Shown: one piece after another, positions 1 through 7,718 of the stretch
Layout: each line of letters opens with the position of its first letter
Numbering within the stretch: the stretch's first letter is position 1
Assembly: GCA_018667205.1 (NCBI GenBank)
Contig: JABIVN010000136.1
Span: forward strand, 1 to 21,540
Length of the DNA stretch: 21,540 nucleotides
Origin: Gammaproteobacteria bacterium
Lineage (GTDB): Bacteria > Pseudomonadota > Gammaproteobacteria > Pseudomonadales > Azotimanducaceae
Direction: 5' to 3'
Made by a program: the position numbers and the translations under genes
Notes under the pieces: generated by a model
The model's input: the letters and a program-made list of their open reading frames with translations, nothing else
Database searches by the model: none
Told to the model about the DNA's origin: nothing

Positions 1-227
1 CAATAAAAGCCAGTAACAATCGAATGCTGTTGCTGTTCGTAGGCCATCAATAACTGGAAGAGAACCGAATAGCTGGTAACAAGGCTCGTAAGAATAATTA
101 CAAATCGAAATAATGCTCTGGTGTTACGATGCCTCATCAGTACCGCTAGCCTTGTAGAAAACGGTCCGAACTTAATACGCATCCATACGTGATCGCCATC
201 CCTGCTGCGATTGTTGCTATCAGACAT
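1..227 (-). CDS. Potassium channel family protein, N-terminal part (runs off left edge)
   Basis: An open frame starts with ATG at 227-225 and runs without a stop for 75 codons to the window edge, so only the N-terminus is present. After a charged cytosolic stretch (about residues 1-40) comes one hydrophobic segment (about 41-62), then the stretch MAYEQQQHSIVTGFYW. In two-helix TrkA-N-linked potassium channels this stretch sits just before the pore helix and the TLGFGD-like selectivity filter, which would lie outside the window. The identification rests on this short match and is therefore moderate. No strong Shine-Dalgarno lies before the chosen ATG; the frame stays open a little upstream, so the start could differ. 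It is divergent from the Anbu-type gene. Confidence 0.55.
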   Translation of the reverse strand, partial: MSDSNNRSRDGDHVWMRIKFGPFSTRLAVLMRHRNTRALFRFVIILTSLVTSYSVLFQLLMAYEQQQHSIVTGFY

Positions 228-494
228 CGTGTTACCACTGCTTAACCGAGAGCAACAGTTTACCCAATTCCTGCCATTAACTTCTCTTTCATCGCTAAAG
301 AATCGGACCTCAGAGGCCTGGCATGCTTGTCACTGTTGCAGACTCATTGCCTGAAGCCTTTGTGATATCCAGGTTGTAACGCATCAACAAAAGTCGCTGT
401 CAGCAGCAAATTATAAAAGTGATTGAGCTTGACACTGCTTGGCCACAACCCACAACATAGCGGCTCTTGCAGTCTTACCACCCGGCACCTAAAA

Positions 495-1262
495 ATGACT
501 TATTGCCTTGCCATCGCGACTGATTCAGGTCTCGTATATGTTTCGGATTCCAGAACCAATGCAGGGGTTGATATGGTCAGCACCTACAGCAAGATGTATG
601 CGTTTGGCCTACCGAAGCAGAGGCAATTTACGGTGTTGACATCCGGTAATCTTGCGACCTCACAATCCGTGATCAACCGAATCAAAAAAGACATAAAAAA
701 GTCAGAAAATAACAATATTCTGACCATGGAGCATATGACGGAGGTCGCGGAATACCTCGGTGAAATCAGTACAGCTGAACAGGAAAAGACAGACCCAAGC
801 GTCAATGCGCAATCCTACTTTCTGATTGGTGGACAAATACTGGATCATAAACCGGCCGTTTATATGGTGTACCCACAGGGGAATTATATTTCGACTTCAT
901 CCGACACAACCTACCTGCAAATAGGTGAGAGCAAGTATGGCAAACCGATCCTAGACAGGATCCTGACGCCTGATGTCAGCCTGGAAACGGCCGCAATGTG
1001 CGCTCTGGTATCGATGGACTCCACCATCCGCAGTAACCTGTCCGTGGGTCCACCCATTGAACTGTCTATCTACCCACGAAACTCTTTAGCGCCTGGGAAA
1101 CACTACCGTTTCGAAGAAGACAGCGAGTATCTTAGGCAGTTAAAGAAAAATTGGGACCAGTCACTCAAGGATTCATTTAAAAAGCTGCCACCGGTCGCCT
1201 GGAGTGCTACCTGGGACAAAGAGACTAAAGTAAGCGGGACATCCAATGAAGGCTCGACATAA
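495..1262 (+). CDS. Anbu-type proteasome-like peptidase (Ntn-hydrolase)
   Basis: A 255-residue protein beginning MTYCLAIATDSGLVYVSDSR. This is the N-terminus of the Anbu (ancestral beta-subunit) family, bacterial relatives of HslV and proteasome beta subunits. Removal of Met1 would expose Thr as the catalytic N-terminal nucleophile; Asp17 (in SDSR) and a Lys at about 32 (SKMYAF, counted from that Thr) match the proteasome-type Thr/Asp/Lys set. The frame stays open upstream to a TTG at 423, but the family has its catalytic Thr directly after the initiator Met, so ATG 495 is chosen although no good ribosome-binding site precedes it. The transglutaminase-like gene follows 31 bp downstream on the same strand. 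That pairing is typical of Anbu loci, which are thought to act in peptide or protein turnover; the substrate is unknown. Confidence 0.88.
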   Translation: MTYCLAIATDSGLVYVSDSRTNAGVDMVSTYSKMYAFGLPKQRQFTVLTSGNLATSQSVINRIKKDIKKSENNNILTMEHMTEVAEYLGEISTAEQEKTDPSVNAQSYFLIGGQILDHKPAVYMVYPQGNYISTSSDTTYLQIGESKYGKPILDRILTPDVSLETAAMCALVSMDSTIRSNLSVGPPIELSIYPRNSLAPGKHYRFEEDSEYLRQLKKNWDQSLKDSFKKLPPVAWSATWDKETKVSGTSNEGST

Positions 1263-1278
1263 CGTGACGATTATTCTT

Positions 1279-1284
1279 CAGGAG
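1279..1284 (+). promoter_or_regulatory. Ribosome-binding site deciding a GTG start
   Basis: CAGGAG lies nine bases before the GTG at 1294 and supports that non-ATG start for the transglutaminase-like gene. Confidence 0.6.
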
Positions 1285-1293
1285 TGAATCGGT

Positions 1294-2172
1294 GTGGCGA
1301 TTCAGGTAGCGATTAGACATAACACTGCGTACGAATTCGACAGACCAGTCCCAATACACCCCCATGTCGTAAGACTTCGTCCTGGCCCCCATTGCCGAAC
1401 ACCCATTAAAACTTACTCGTTGACGGTAGAACCCCAGAATCATTTCGTTAACTGGCAACAGGACCCCTTTGGAAACCATCTCGCACGGTTTGTATATCCC
1501 GAGAAGAGCCGATCACTCAAACTTCACGTCAAGCTCGTCGCCGAATTGGTCGCGATCAACCCGTTCGATTTCTTTCTGGAAGAATCGGTAGAAACTTTCC
1601 CTTTTAACTATGAGCCGATACTCAAAAGCGATTTGGCCCCCTACCTGAACATTAGCGAGCGTGGCAAGCAGTTGACACGCTGGATTAAAGGTATCAATCG
1701 CCAAAAAATGGCTCTCGTGCCTTTCCTGGTGGGGGTCAATCAGCATATTCAACAACACGTTGATTACGAACGCCGCATGGAAGAAGGAATCCAGTCCTGC
1801 GAGCAGACACTCACTCTAAAGCGAGGCTCGTGTCGCGACAGCGCCTGGCTATTAGTCCGAGTGCTGAGACACCTGGGGCTAGCAGCCCGTTTCGTATCTG
1901 GCTACCTGGTCCAGTTGAGCTCAGCTGACAAATCCCTCGATCGTTCCTATCAACCCGACCGTGACTTTACGGACCTTCATGCGTGGGCCGAGGTGTTCCT
2001 CCCCGGGGCCGGCTGGATTGGCCTTGACCAGACATCCGGCCTTTTTGTCGGCGAAGGGCATTTACCCTTAGCTTGCACGCCAGCACCAACAAGCGCGGCA
2101 GCCATCACGGGCGCAACCGGCATCTGTAAAACGACGCTGACTTTTTCAAATACAGTGGAACGAATTCTATAA
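1294..2172 (+). CDS. Transglutaminase-like cysteine protease, short form lacking the usual second half
   Basis: A 292-residue protein with a GTG start. Residues 1-100 match the bacterial transglutaminase N-terminal region (RPVPIHPHVVRLRPGPHCRT, then NWQQDPFGNHLARFVYPEK). The transglutaminase core follows with the catalytic triad visible as Cys180 (RGSCRDSAW), His229 (DLHAWAEVF) and Asp245 (GLDQTSG). In this family the fold usually serves as a protease or amidase. The sequence is closest to the N-terminal module of the roughly 1100-residue transglutaminase/DUF2126 proteins found with Anbu, alpha-E and ATP-grasp genes. Here it stops at NTVERIL, about where those proteins pass into DUF2126. No remnant of that domain was recognised downstream. 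The gene lies 31 bp after the Anbu gene and is probably co-transcribed with it. Confidence 0.85.
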   Translation: MAIQVAIRHNTAYEFDRPVPIHPHVVRLRPGPHCRTPIKTYSLTVEPQNHFVNWQQDPFGNHLARFVYPEKSRSLKLHVKLVAELVAINPFDFFLEESVETFPFNYEPILKSDLAPYLNISERGKQLTRWIKGINRQKMALVPFLVGVNQHIQQHVDYERRMEEGIQSCEQTLTLKRGSCRDSAWLLVRVLRHLGLAARFVSGYLVQLSSADKSLDRSYQPDRDFTDLHAWAEVFLPGAGWIGLDQTSGLFVGEGHLPLACTPAPTSAAAITGATGICKTTLTFSNTVERIL

Positions 2173-2396
2173 AGCCCAAAGACCCAAAGAGCCTTCTGGA
2201 ATCCAGCTCTAAGGGCAAAGAACCCAGCGCTAGGTAGCGTAGAGCGCAGAGCCTATTGTTAATCTGACCGGCATATTAGACAGCCGGTATCTTAGTAACG
2301 GCAGTGACCAAACGGCATCGTCATTTTCGATATCGCAGGGTCCTACAAAAGACGATCAATTAGGCACTCTAAGTCATCATAAAAAAACATTTAGAC
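2173..2396. other. Intergenic stretch after the Anbu/transglutaminase pair
   Basis: No gene is seen. ACCGGC (2267-2272) and GCCGGT (2283-2288) form a 6-bp dyad with a 10-base loop but no T-tract, so it is not a convincing terminator for the plus-strand genes. Confidence 0.4.
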
Positions 2397-2426
2397 AAAA
2401 AAAAACCGCACTCCAGGGAGCGCGGT
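2397..2426 (-). terminator. Rho-independent terminator of the TonB receptor gene
   Basis: Read on the minus strand, ACCGCGCTCC and GGAGTGCGGT pair over nine to ten positions with one G-T wobble and a tight loop, followed directly by a run of eight or more T. It lies about 30 bp past the receptor stop codon. The plus strand shows no comparable T-run after the hairpin, so it appears to work in one direction. Confidence 0.88.
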
Positions 2427-2458
2427 CTCTTTAACACTTATAGCCTAAAACACCGATA

Positions 2459-5344
2459 TTACATGCTGTAGCTCACACCAAGCTTAATCAACCGACCATA
2501 ACCACTATGATTATAAGGGTCGTAGTTCAGGTCGTTTGCAACCTGAGGTGGATCCTCGTCAGTGAAGTTAAGGACTGATAGTGACAAGGTGACGTCATCA
2601 AACATATTGTTGATGTAGTGAACGTCATGTGTCAGGTGATCATCAATATTATCAAGCGCAGGCACCGGGCTATTGGCATCTTCCATGCCATCAATATAGC
2701 GCGCCGCGTAAGTTACACGGTGAGCCTGGTTGCTCCACTTGGCAATAAACGAAGCCTTAAGCTCAGGCTTTGGCTGAAAGGGCGTGCCTTCATTCAAACG
2801 GCCGACAAAATCGTCGCCTGGCGCAAGGGTAAATCCATCGCCGGTGACAAAATCGTCTGATTTGTACTCGAACGTATAGCTACCTTCAAGACCCAGCGTC
2901 AACTCACCACCAACCACGTCGTTAAAGCTGTAATTCGCCACAAAATCGATACCCGAGGTATCGATATCTGAGCCGTTGATGACAGACCGCGTAATTCTTT
3001 CCACACCGCCGACAGAAGTCCCAGTTGGGCTCAACCGTCCTCGCAGCAAGTCACATGCAGCTGATCCGACGCCGCTACCGCCATCGGCACAGCCATTGGA
3101 ACCGTATGCCGCGACGATCTGGTTAGCATTTTCGAGCTGAAGTGGGTCCTCAAAATTGAACGACCAGTAGTCCAAAGAGGCGTAGAAATTTTCATTCTGG
3201 TAAATCGCCCCAAAGTTTGTTGTCACCGCTGTTTCTGGCTCAAGATCCGGGTTGCCAACAGTATCTCCGGCCTTGAACGCTAGTGCCGCGCCAATAAACT
3301 GCAGAGACGTGCTAGTACCGCTCAGGAAACTGCTAGGTGGACCACGGAAAGTGGTTGAAACAGATCCACGCAAACTAAATTCATCCGTCAGTGTCCAGCT
3401 AAACGCGACCTTCGGGTCGATGGTGTCGCCACCATTTTTTGATCCGTAGTCCTCGTATCTGACCGCTAACTGAACGTCAAGCGCTTCTGTAATGGGCAAT
3501 GCCAATTCTGCAAATACGCCATAAACATCACGGTCTGTGTTTTCCTCGTCCGTTGCCGCCAGGAACGCCAACTGACCTGCGCCTGCCGCGCCACAGTCGA
3601 GCGTCGCCGTATGGCCAAGCGTGACTGACATCGGATTATTAAAGGCACAAGGATTGATGGCACGGTTAGCAACATCTTTCACCGTGAAGTCGTACGTGTC
3701 TTTTCTATACTGGATACCTGCCGCCCAACCAACTGAACCGCCGCCAATATCCCAACGACTATCACCGGACAAAATCGCTTCAAAAACAAGCGTTTCGTTA
3801 TCAGTGGCTGAACCCGTTTCAGCCGTCAACCAGTTGATCAACTCGTTAGAATTAGCAACTGAAGCGTTGTACTGAGGGTTTGTTGCACCGGTAACCGGCG
3901 AGAAGGACAAGGCATTCGAGAACGGATTGTAATACTCGCAGGGTCCTACGCCCGCAGAGCCTGTGGCTGGATCACAGCCTGCACCGCCCAAACCGTCGAA
4001 GGCAAATGCCATTCGCTCAATATACATATCGCTACCACCGATATCCCTTTCGCGCTTCGACCAGCTAAAGCTTGTATCGAATGAGATACCACTGTCGGTT
4101 TCACCGACAAGACCGAAAGAAATTCTCTTGGTCTTGGTTTTACGGTATGAAGACTCTGGCTGACCATTTCGCCCAGCGATACCAAGCATTCTTGACCAAC
4201 TGCTTGCGCCCTGAACAGAGGCTGGAATGCCTGCTACTTCGTTGAATAAACCTGGGTTTTGCGCTTTCAGGTCAATCAGTCCAGGGTGAGATGCCTCAAT
4301 AAAGCGATCATTACCTAGCAGAGCCTGAGGAGGATAGGACGGGGATGTTTTCCACTCTGGCATGTCCATGTCATGGTACAAGGCTTCTGCGTGGAAACTG
4401 ATCTTATCGCTGATATCGTAGTTGACTTCAGCGAACACTTTGTAGCTTTCCTGCTCTTCGACCAGGTTATCAAAGAACGTGTACTGGAAACGACAGAACC
4501 CACCGCTTGAGGTACCACCTAGTAGTTCACAACCTGGATCAGGGGTCGCGCCCCCAAGTAAAGTCCTTCCACCAGCACCGTTAGAGATGCCCGGGAAAAA
4601 AGTTCCTGGATTACCAATGCTACTCCAACCACCTGGGCCAGGATTTTCAGCGAAGGGACGTAAAGCCCAGTCACGATCGCGAATTCTGAGCTCTGAACGT
4701 TCTTCGTATTCTCCAGAGATTGCAAAATGAAGCGCACCGACGCGTCGGCCGAAAATTGCCGCAACATTTGTATCGCCGTCAGAATCATCAAGGTCGGTAA
4801 AATTGCCGCTCACTTCAAAGCCTTCAAAACTGTCACGCGTGATGAAATTGACAACACCACCAATGGCATCTGAACCATAAAGCGCCGCTGCACCGTCCTT
4901 CAAGACCTCGACGCGACCGATTGCAATACTGGGAATTGCTGAAATATCGACACCGATTGTCTCGGTTGAAACGTGACGTTTGCTGTTAATCAGAACCAAC
5001 GTCCTCGCTGGGCCCAAGCCACGAAGGTTAATAGCTGTCACCCCTTCTGCTGCCTGTCCGCCCCGAGTGTCAAACTGATTAGTTTCCCCAAGGTTGCCCG
5101 AGGTAACCCCAAGATTTCTCACCATCTCTATCAAAGACGGACTACCTACGTCTTCAAGGTCACTTCTGGTTAATACATCTACGGGTAATGCCGCATCTTC
5201 TGCTGTGCCTTTAATAAAAGAACCAGTGACAACGATTTCTTCCAGTGTCCCATCTTGTGCCAGGGCCGTTTGAGCCCCAAAACCAAAAATCGTCATCAAA
5301 TACAAGACGGACCAAAGTGGCCCCTTCTTTCTGCAATGAATCAT
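2459..5344 (-). CDS. TonB-dependent outer-membrane receptor
   Basis: A 961-residue outer-membrane active transporter precursor. A signal peptide (hydrophobic about 10-27, likely cut after ALA at 29) is followed by a TonB box, EEIVVTG, at residues 35-41. The plug domain follows (to about 180) with typical motifs INLRGLGPARTLVLINSKR and EVLKDGAAALYGSDAIGGVVNFITR. The rest is the beta-barrel, with FRGP and the 'NPDLEPETA' motif of such receptors, ending GRLIKLGVSYSM. The last residue is Met rather than the usual aromatic. Several loop segments carry paired cysteines (for example GCDPATGSAGVGPC) that could form external disulfides. AGGGGG precedes the ATG at good spacing. The substrate cannot be read from sequence; the length suits carbohydrate or other complex ligands as well as siderophores. 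No SusD-like partner is nearby. Confidence 0.93.
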   Translation of the reverse strand: MIHCRKKGPLWSVLYLMTIFGFGAQTALAQDGTLEEIVVTGSFIKGTAEDAALPVDVLTRSDLEDVGSPSLIEMVRNLGVTSGNLGETNQFDTRGGQAAEGVTAINLRGLGPARTLVLINSKRHVSTETIGVDISAIPSIAIGRVEVLKDGAAALYGSDAIGGVVNFITRDSFEGFEVSGNFTDLDDSDGDTNVAAIFGRRVGALHFAISGEYEERSELRIRDRDWALRPFAENPGPGGWSSIGNPGTFFPGISNGAGGRTLLGGATPDPGCELLGGTSSGGFCRFQYTFFDNLVEEQESYKVFAEVNYDISDKISFHAEALYHDMDMPEWKTSPSYPPQALLGNDRFIEASHPGLIDLKAQNPGLFNEVAGIPASVQGASSWSRMLGIAGRNGQPESSYRKTKTKRISFGLVGETDSGISFDTSFSWSKRERDIGGSDMYIERMAFAFDGLGGAGCDPATGSAGVGPCEYYNPFSNALSFSPVTGATNPQYNASVANSNELINWLTAETGSATDNETLVFEAILSGDSRWDIGGGSVGWAAGIQYRKDTYDFTVKDVANRAINPCAFNNPMSVTLGHTATLDCGAAGAGQLAFLAATDEENTDRDVYGVFAELALPITEALDVQLAVRYEDYGSKNGGDTIDPKVAFSWTLTDEFSLRGSVSTTFRGPPSSFLSGTSTSLQFIGAALAFKAGDTVGNPDLEPETAVTTNFGAIYQNENFYASLDYWSFNFEDPLQLENANQIVAAYGSNGCADGGSGVGSAACDLLRGRLSPTGTSVGGVERITRSVINGSDIDTSGIDFVANYSFNDVVGGELTLGLEGSYTFEYKSDDFVTGDGFTLAPGDDFVGRLNEGTPFQPKPELKASFIAKWSNQAHRVTYAARYIDGMEDANSPVPALDNIDDHLTHDVHYINNMFDDVTLSLSVLNFTDEDPPQVANDLNYDPYNHSGYGRLIKLGVSYSM

Positions 5345-5466
5345 TTATTTCCCCCTAATTATTTGTTGGTGTCCCTCACGGAACCCTTTCTAACTAACAC
5401 TAAGGAGGGCATTAATACTTGAACAGGCATAACACCTATTCTACTTCCCCCAAAGCGAGTGCGACA

Positions 5467-5494
5467 AATTAATGCCAGACACGCTCAGGGTCAA
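5467..5494 (-). promoter_or_regulatory. Candidate sigma70-type promoter of the TonB receptor gene
   Basis: On the minus strand TTGACC (5494-5489) and TTAATT (5472-5467) are 16 bases apart and lie about 120 bp upstream of the receptor start, giving a leader of roughly 115 bases. Found by eye only. Confidence 0.4.
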
Positions 5495-5616
5495 TGGATA
5501 AATCATTTTTTTCAGGAAATCTCGCAAGGAACTGAGTCAAAACCCACCATAAAACAAGCAGGGCTGACGGTTACGAGCTAGGCGGCTTAGTTTTATTGGA
5601 CCTAGCGTATCAACCA

Positions 5617-5636
5617 CCAATAATTTACATTATTGG
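5617..5636. repeat. AT-rich inverted repeat, operator-like
   Basis: CCAATAAT and ATTATTGG are perfect 8-bp inverted arms around the spacer TTAC. It lies about 120 bp upstream of the candidate receptor promoter, with no T-run beside it, so a protein-binding site is more likely than a terminator. The binding protein is unknown. Confidence 0.45.
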
Positions 5637-5802
5637 CGAGATTGATCAAACGTCGTTTGGGAATCAGAACCATGAATACTGATTTCCAGTGGTGATATTT
5701 CCTGAACACGAGATCTGCCGCTCTTTGGCGAAAATACTATTACTACTGCCCGCGATCACCTTGAAGGCAGGACTAAAATATCAACGCTTATTAAAAAACG
5801 AC

Positions 5803-5840
5803 GCTTTAGGTGCCAAATAAGCTTTAGGTGTCCGGACACC
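5803..5840. repeat. Direct repeat running into a perfect palindrome downstream of the ACT-domain gene
   Basis: GCTTTAGGTG occurs at 5803-5812 and again at 5821-5830 (period 18). The second copy runs into the self-complementary 14-mer GGTGTCCGGACACC at 5827-5840. On the minus strand this lies about 41 bp past the stop of the ACT-domain gene. It could form a 5-bp stem with a CCGG loop, but no T-run follows directly. Confidence 0.5.
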
Positions 5841-5881
5841 ATTGTTGAAGCGCTGAATATTTACCCCGGTGCCCCGCAGGA

Positions 5882-6406
5882 CTAATCGCCGGACACTTCT
5901 TCAAACAAAATATCCAACCCAAGATTCTTGGCAACCGCATCGAGTTGCTTGTCCAGACTTTCGATGTCGACCTCGCTAGGCACTGCAACGAGCGCATCCG
6001 CGATAAAGTTTAGCTCTCCACTCATCGATGCAGGACTCACCTCGGTTTCCATTTCAAGCACATTGATGCCATAACCAACAAGTTGACTCGTGACGTCCTG
6101 TAATATGCCCGGACGATCAGGGCCGACAATATCCAACTTCATCTTTTGCGTCGCCTTGGATGGGGAGGCCTCTCTTAATGGCCTAATGATACAAGTAAGC
6201 CCCGCTAAGCCCTGAAGATCCTGGTCCAGCGCTTCAAGACAATCAGGGTTAATGAGAATTTTAGCCGTTCCCGAAAAATATCCACCAAGCCCAGACATGC
6301 GGCTTTCCTGCCAGCTTCCACCATGCTTAGCAACGACGTCCGCAATCACTCTAACGATACCTGGGCGGTCATCCCCGACAAAACTAACAATCAAACTCTC
6401 TGGCAT
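5882..6406 (-). CDS. Two-ACT-domain protein, GcvR-like
   Basis: A 174-residue protein with two ACT domains in tandem. Each opens with the loop typical of ligand-binding ACT modules: VGDDRPGIV at residues 10-18 and VGPDRPGIL at 94-102. Length and layout match the glycine-cleavage repressor GcvR family, which binds amino acids and acts through protein contacts, without its own DNA-binding domain. The frame opens 10 codons further upstream, but ATG 6406 has GGAG four bases before it and starts MPESLIVSFVG, as the family does. It stands alone and diverges from the reductase-like gene. No gcv gene is present, so the regulated target is unknown. Confidence 0.8.
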   Translation of the reverse strand: MPESLIVSFVGDDRPGIVRVIADVVAKHGGSWQESRMSGLGGYFSGTAKILINPDCLEALDQDLQGLAGLTCIIRPLREASPSKATQKMKLDIVGPDRPGILQDVTSQLVGYGINVLEMETEVSPASMSGELNFIADALVAVPSEVDIESLDKQLDAVAKNLGLDILFEEVSGD

Positions 6407-6649
6407 ATCACTCCAATAGCAGGCCTGTTTGTCCACACTATATTAAAATTTTTGGTTCATTTTACTTACGCTAAAGCCGTTGCGAAGGTCCGACAACCGG
6501 CGCACTCACGCTGCTATCTTAGCAACATGCCTTTCAATAACGGAACAACGAGACAAGTGCCGCACGCTCAAAACCTCATTGTCAGCATTTTCTCTGATGT
6601 GAAAAAAGGTTTACCCTAGGCACATCCGAAGCTCAAGCGATCTAAACTC

Positions 6650-7666
6650 ATGGCAACAAATCGACGAATTCTTCTCTCCGAAATCCCAACAGGCAAACTT
6701 ACCGAGGAACACTTTACCCAGGATGAAGTGGCACTTACCCCACCCGGTGAGGGTGAGGTGCTTGTCAGGACGCTCATCCTCTCGCAGGATGCTGCTAATC
6801 GCGCCTGGATGCAGGGGGCGACCTATCGAAGCGCACTCAGTTCAGGGCAGGTCATGTCGAGCGGAGGTATCGCGGAGGTCGTTGAATCAAATCACGAACG
6901 TTTCAAGATTGGACAAATCGTGTCAGGTGACCTTGGCTGGCAGGAATATGCCGTATTGCCCGGGCACCTATTGGCAGAAGTGAAAGATCACGCCGGCCCG
7001 CTTAGCCACAATTTGTCCCTGCTCGGTGTCGCGGGATTAACGGCCTATCACGGCCTGCTTAATGTCCCAGGTATTCATGCGGGTGAAGTACTGCTTGTGT
7101 CTGCCGCAGGCGGTTCAGTCGGTTCGATCGTCGGCCAAATTGGCCGAATTAAGGGTGCAAAGGTTATTGGTATTGCTGGCGGGGCAGAAAAATGCCAATG
7201 GGTAGTCGATGAGCTAGGCTTTGATGCCTGCCTAGACTATCAGGACACCAGTGCGCCACTTCGACATCAGCTTACGGCCGTCGCGCCCGATGGCGTTGAC
7301 GTTTACTTCGATAATACTGGCGGTGACATACTACAAACAGCCTTGTTTGCGATGAAGATGAAGGGACGGGTTTCCTGCTGCGGCGCCGTTTCAATGTACG
7401 ACGGCAAGCCCAGTGCTGGCCCCTTTGGCATACCAGGGTTGCTCGTCACCAAGCGATTAAAAATGGAAGGCTTCATCGTTTCTGACTACCGGGATCTAGA
7501 TAACGATGCTTACCATGACCTTTCCATGTGGGCAAAGCAGGGTGAATTGAAGGTGGTCGAAAACATTATCGACGGCCTTGAAAATGCACCCAAAGGCTTA
7601 ATTGGTTTGTTAGCCGGCGAAAACCGAGGTAAACGCATGATCCGGGTTGCCGAACCCGAGCACTAG
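6650..7666 (+). CDS. NADPH-dependent reductase of the MDR superfamily (CurA / leukotriene B4 dehydrogenase-like)
   Basis: A 338-residue medium-chain dehydrogenase/reductase without the catalytic zinc ligands. The N-terminal GroES-like part includes LSQDAANRAWMQ; the Rossmann domain carries the dinucleotide loop AAGGSVGS at residues 152-159 and VDVYFDNTGGDIL, both characteristic of the CurA/PTGR group. Such enzymes reduce the double bond of alpha,beta-unsaturated ketones or aldehydes with NADPH in the cytosol. The natural substrate cannot be told. No strong Shine-Dalgarno precedes the ATG. The gene is monocistronic, divergent from the ACT-domain gene and convergent with the sulfatase. Confidence 0.88.
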   Translation: MATNRRILLSEIPTGKLTEEHFTQDEVALTPPGEGEVLVRTLILSQDAANRAWMQGATYRSALSSGQVMSSGGIAEVVESNHERFKIGQIVSGDLGWQEYAVLPGHLLAEVKDHAGPLSHNLSLLGVAGLTAYHGLLNVPGIHAGEVLLVSAAGGSVGSIVGQIGRIKGAKVIGIAGGAEKCQWVVDELGFDACLDYQDTSAPLRHQLTAVAPDGVDVYFDNTGGDILQTALFAMKMKGRVSCCGAVSMYDGKPSAGPFGIPGLLVTKRLKMEGFIVSDYRDLDNDAYHDLSMWAKQGELKVVENIIDGLENAPKGLIGLLAGENRGKRMIRVAEPEH

Positions 7667-7718
7667 CACCCTCTTCTTTGGTAGCACGCTGTCAAAAATC
7701 GAGCCGTAAGCGCGTGCA

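Larger units (their letters stand above)
5495..5881. other. Gene-free spacer with dyads between TonB receptor and ACT-domain gene
   Basis: No coding frame is supported here. The stretch holds an 8-bp inverted repeat at 5617-5636, a 10-bp direct repeat (5803-5812 and 5821-5830) and a perfect 14-bp palindrome at 5827-5840, listed separately. Confidence 0.5.

Noticed and set aside
429..460. TTGACA with ACATAG downstream as a promoter for the Anbu-type gene
   Set aside because: The -35 match is perfect, but the only -10-like hexamer is 20 bases away; too poor to call.
6323..6619. 98-codon plus-strand frame over the ACT-domain gene start
   Set aside because: Overlaps the ACT-domain gene and the divergent promoter region; composition not protein-like and no ribosome-binding site.
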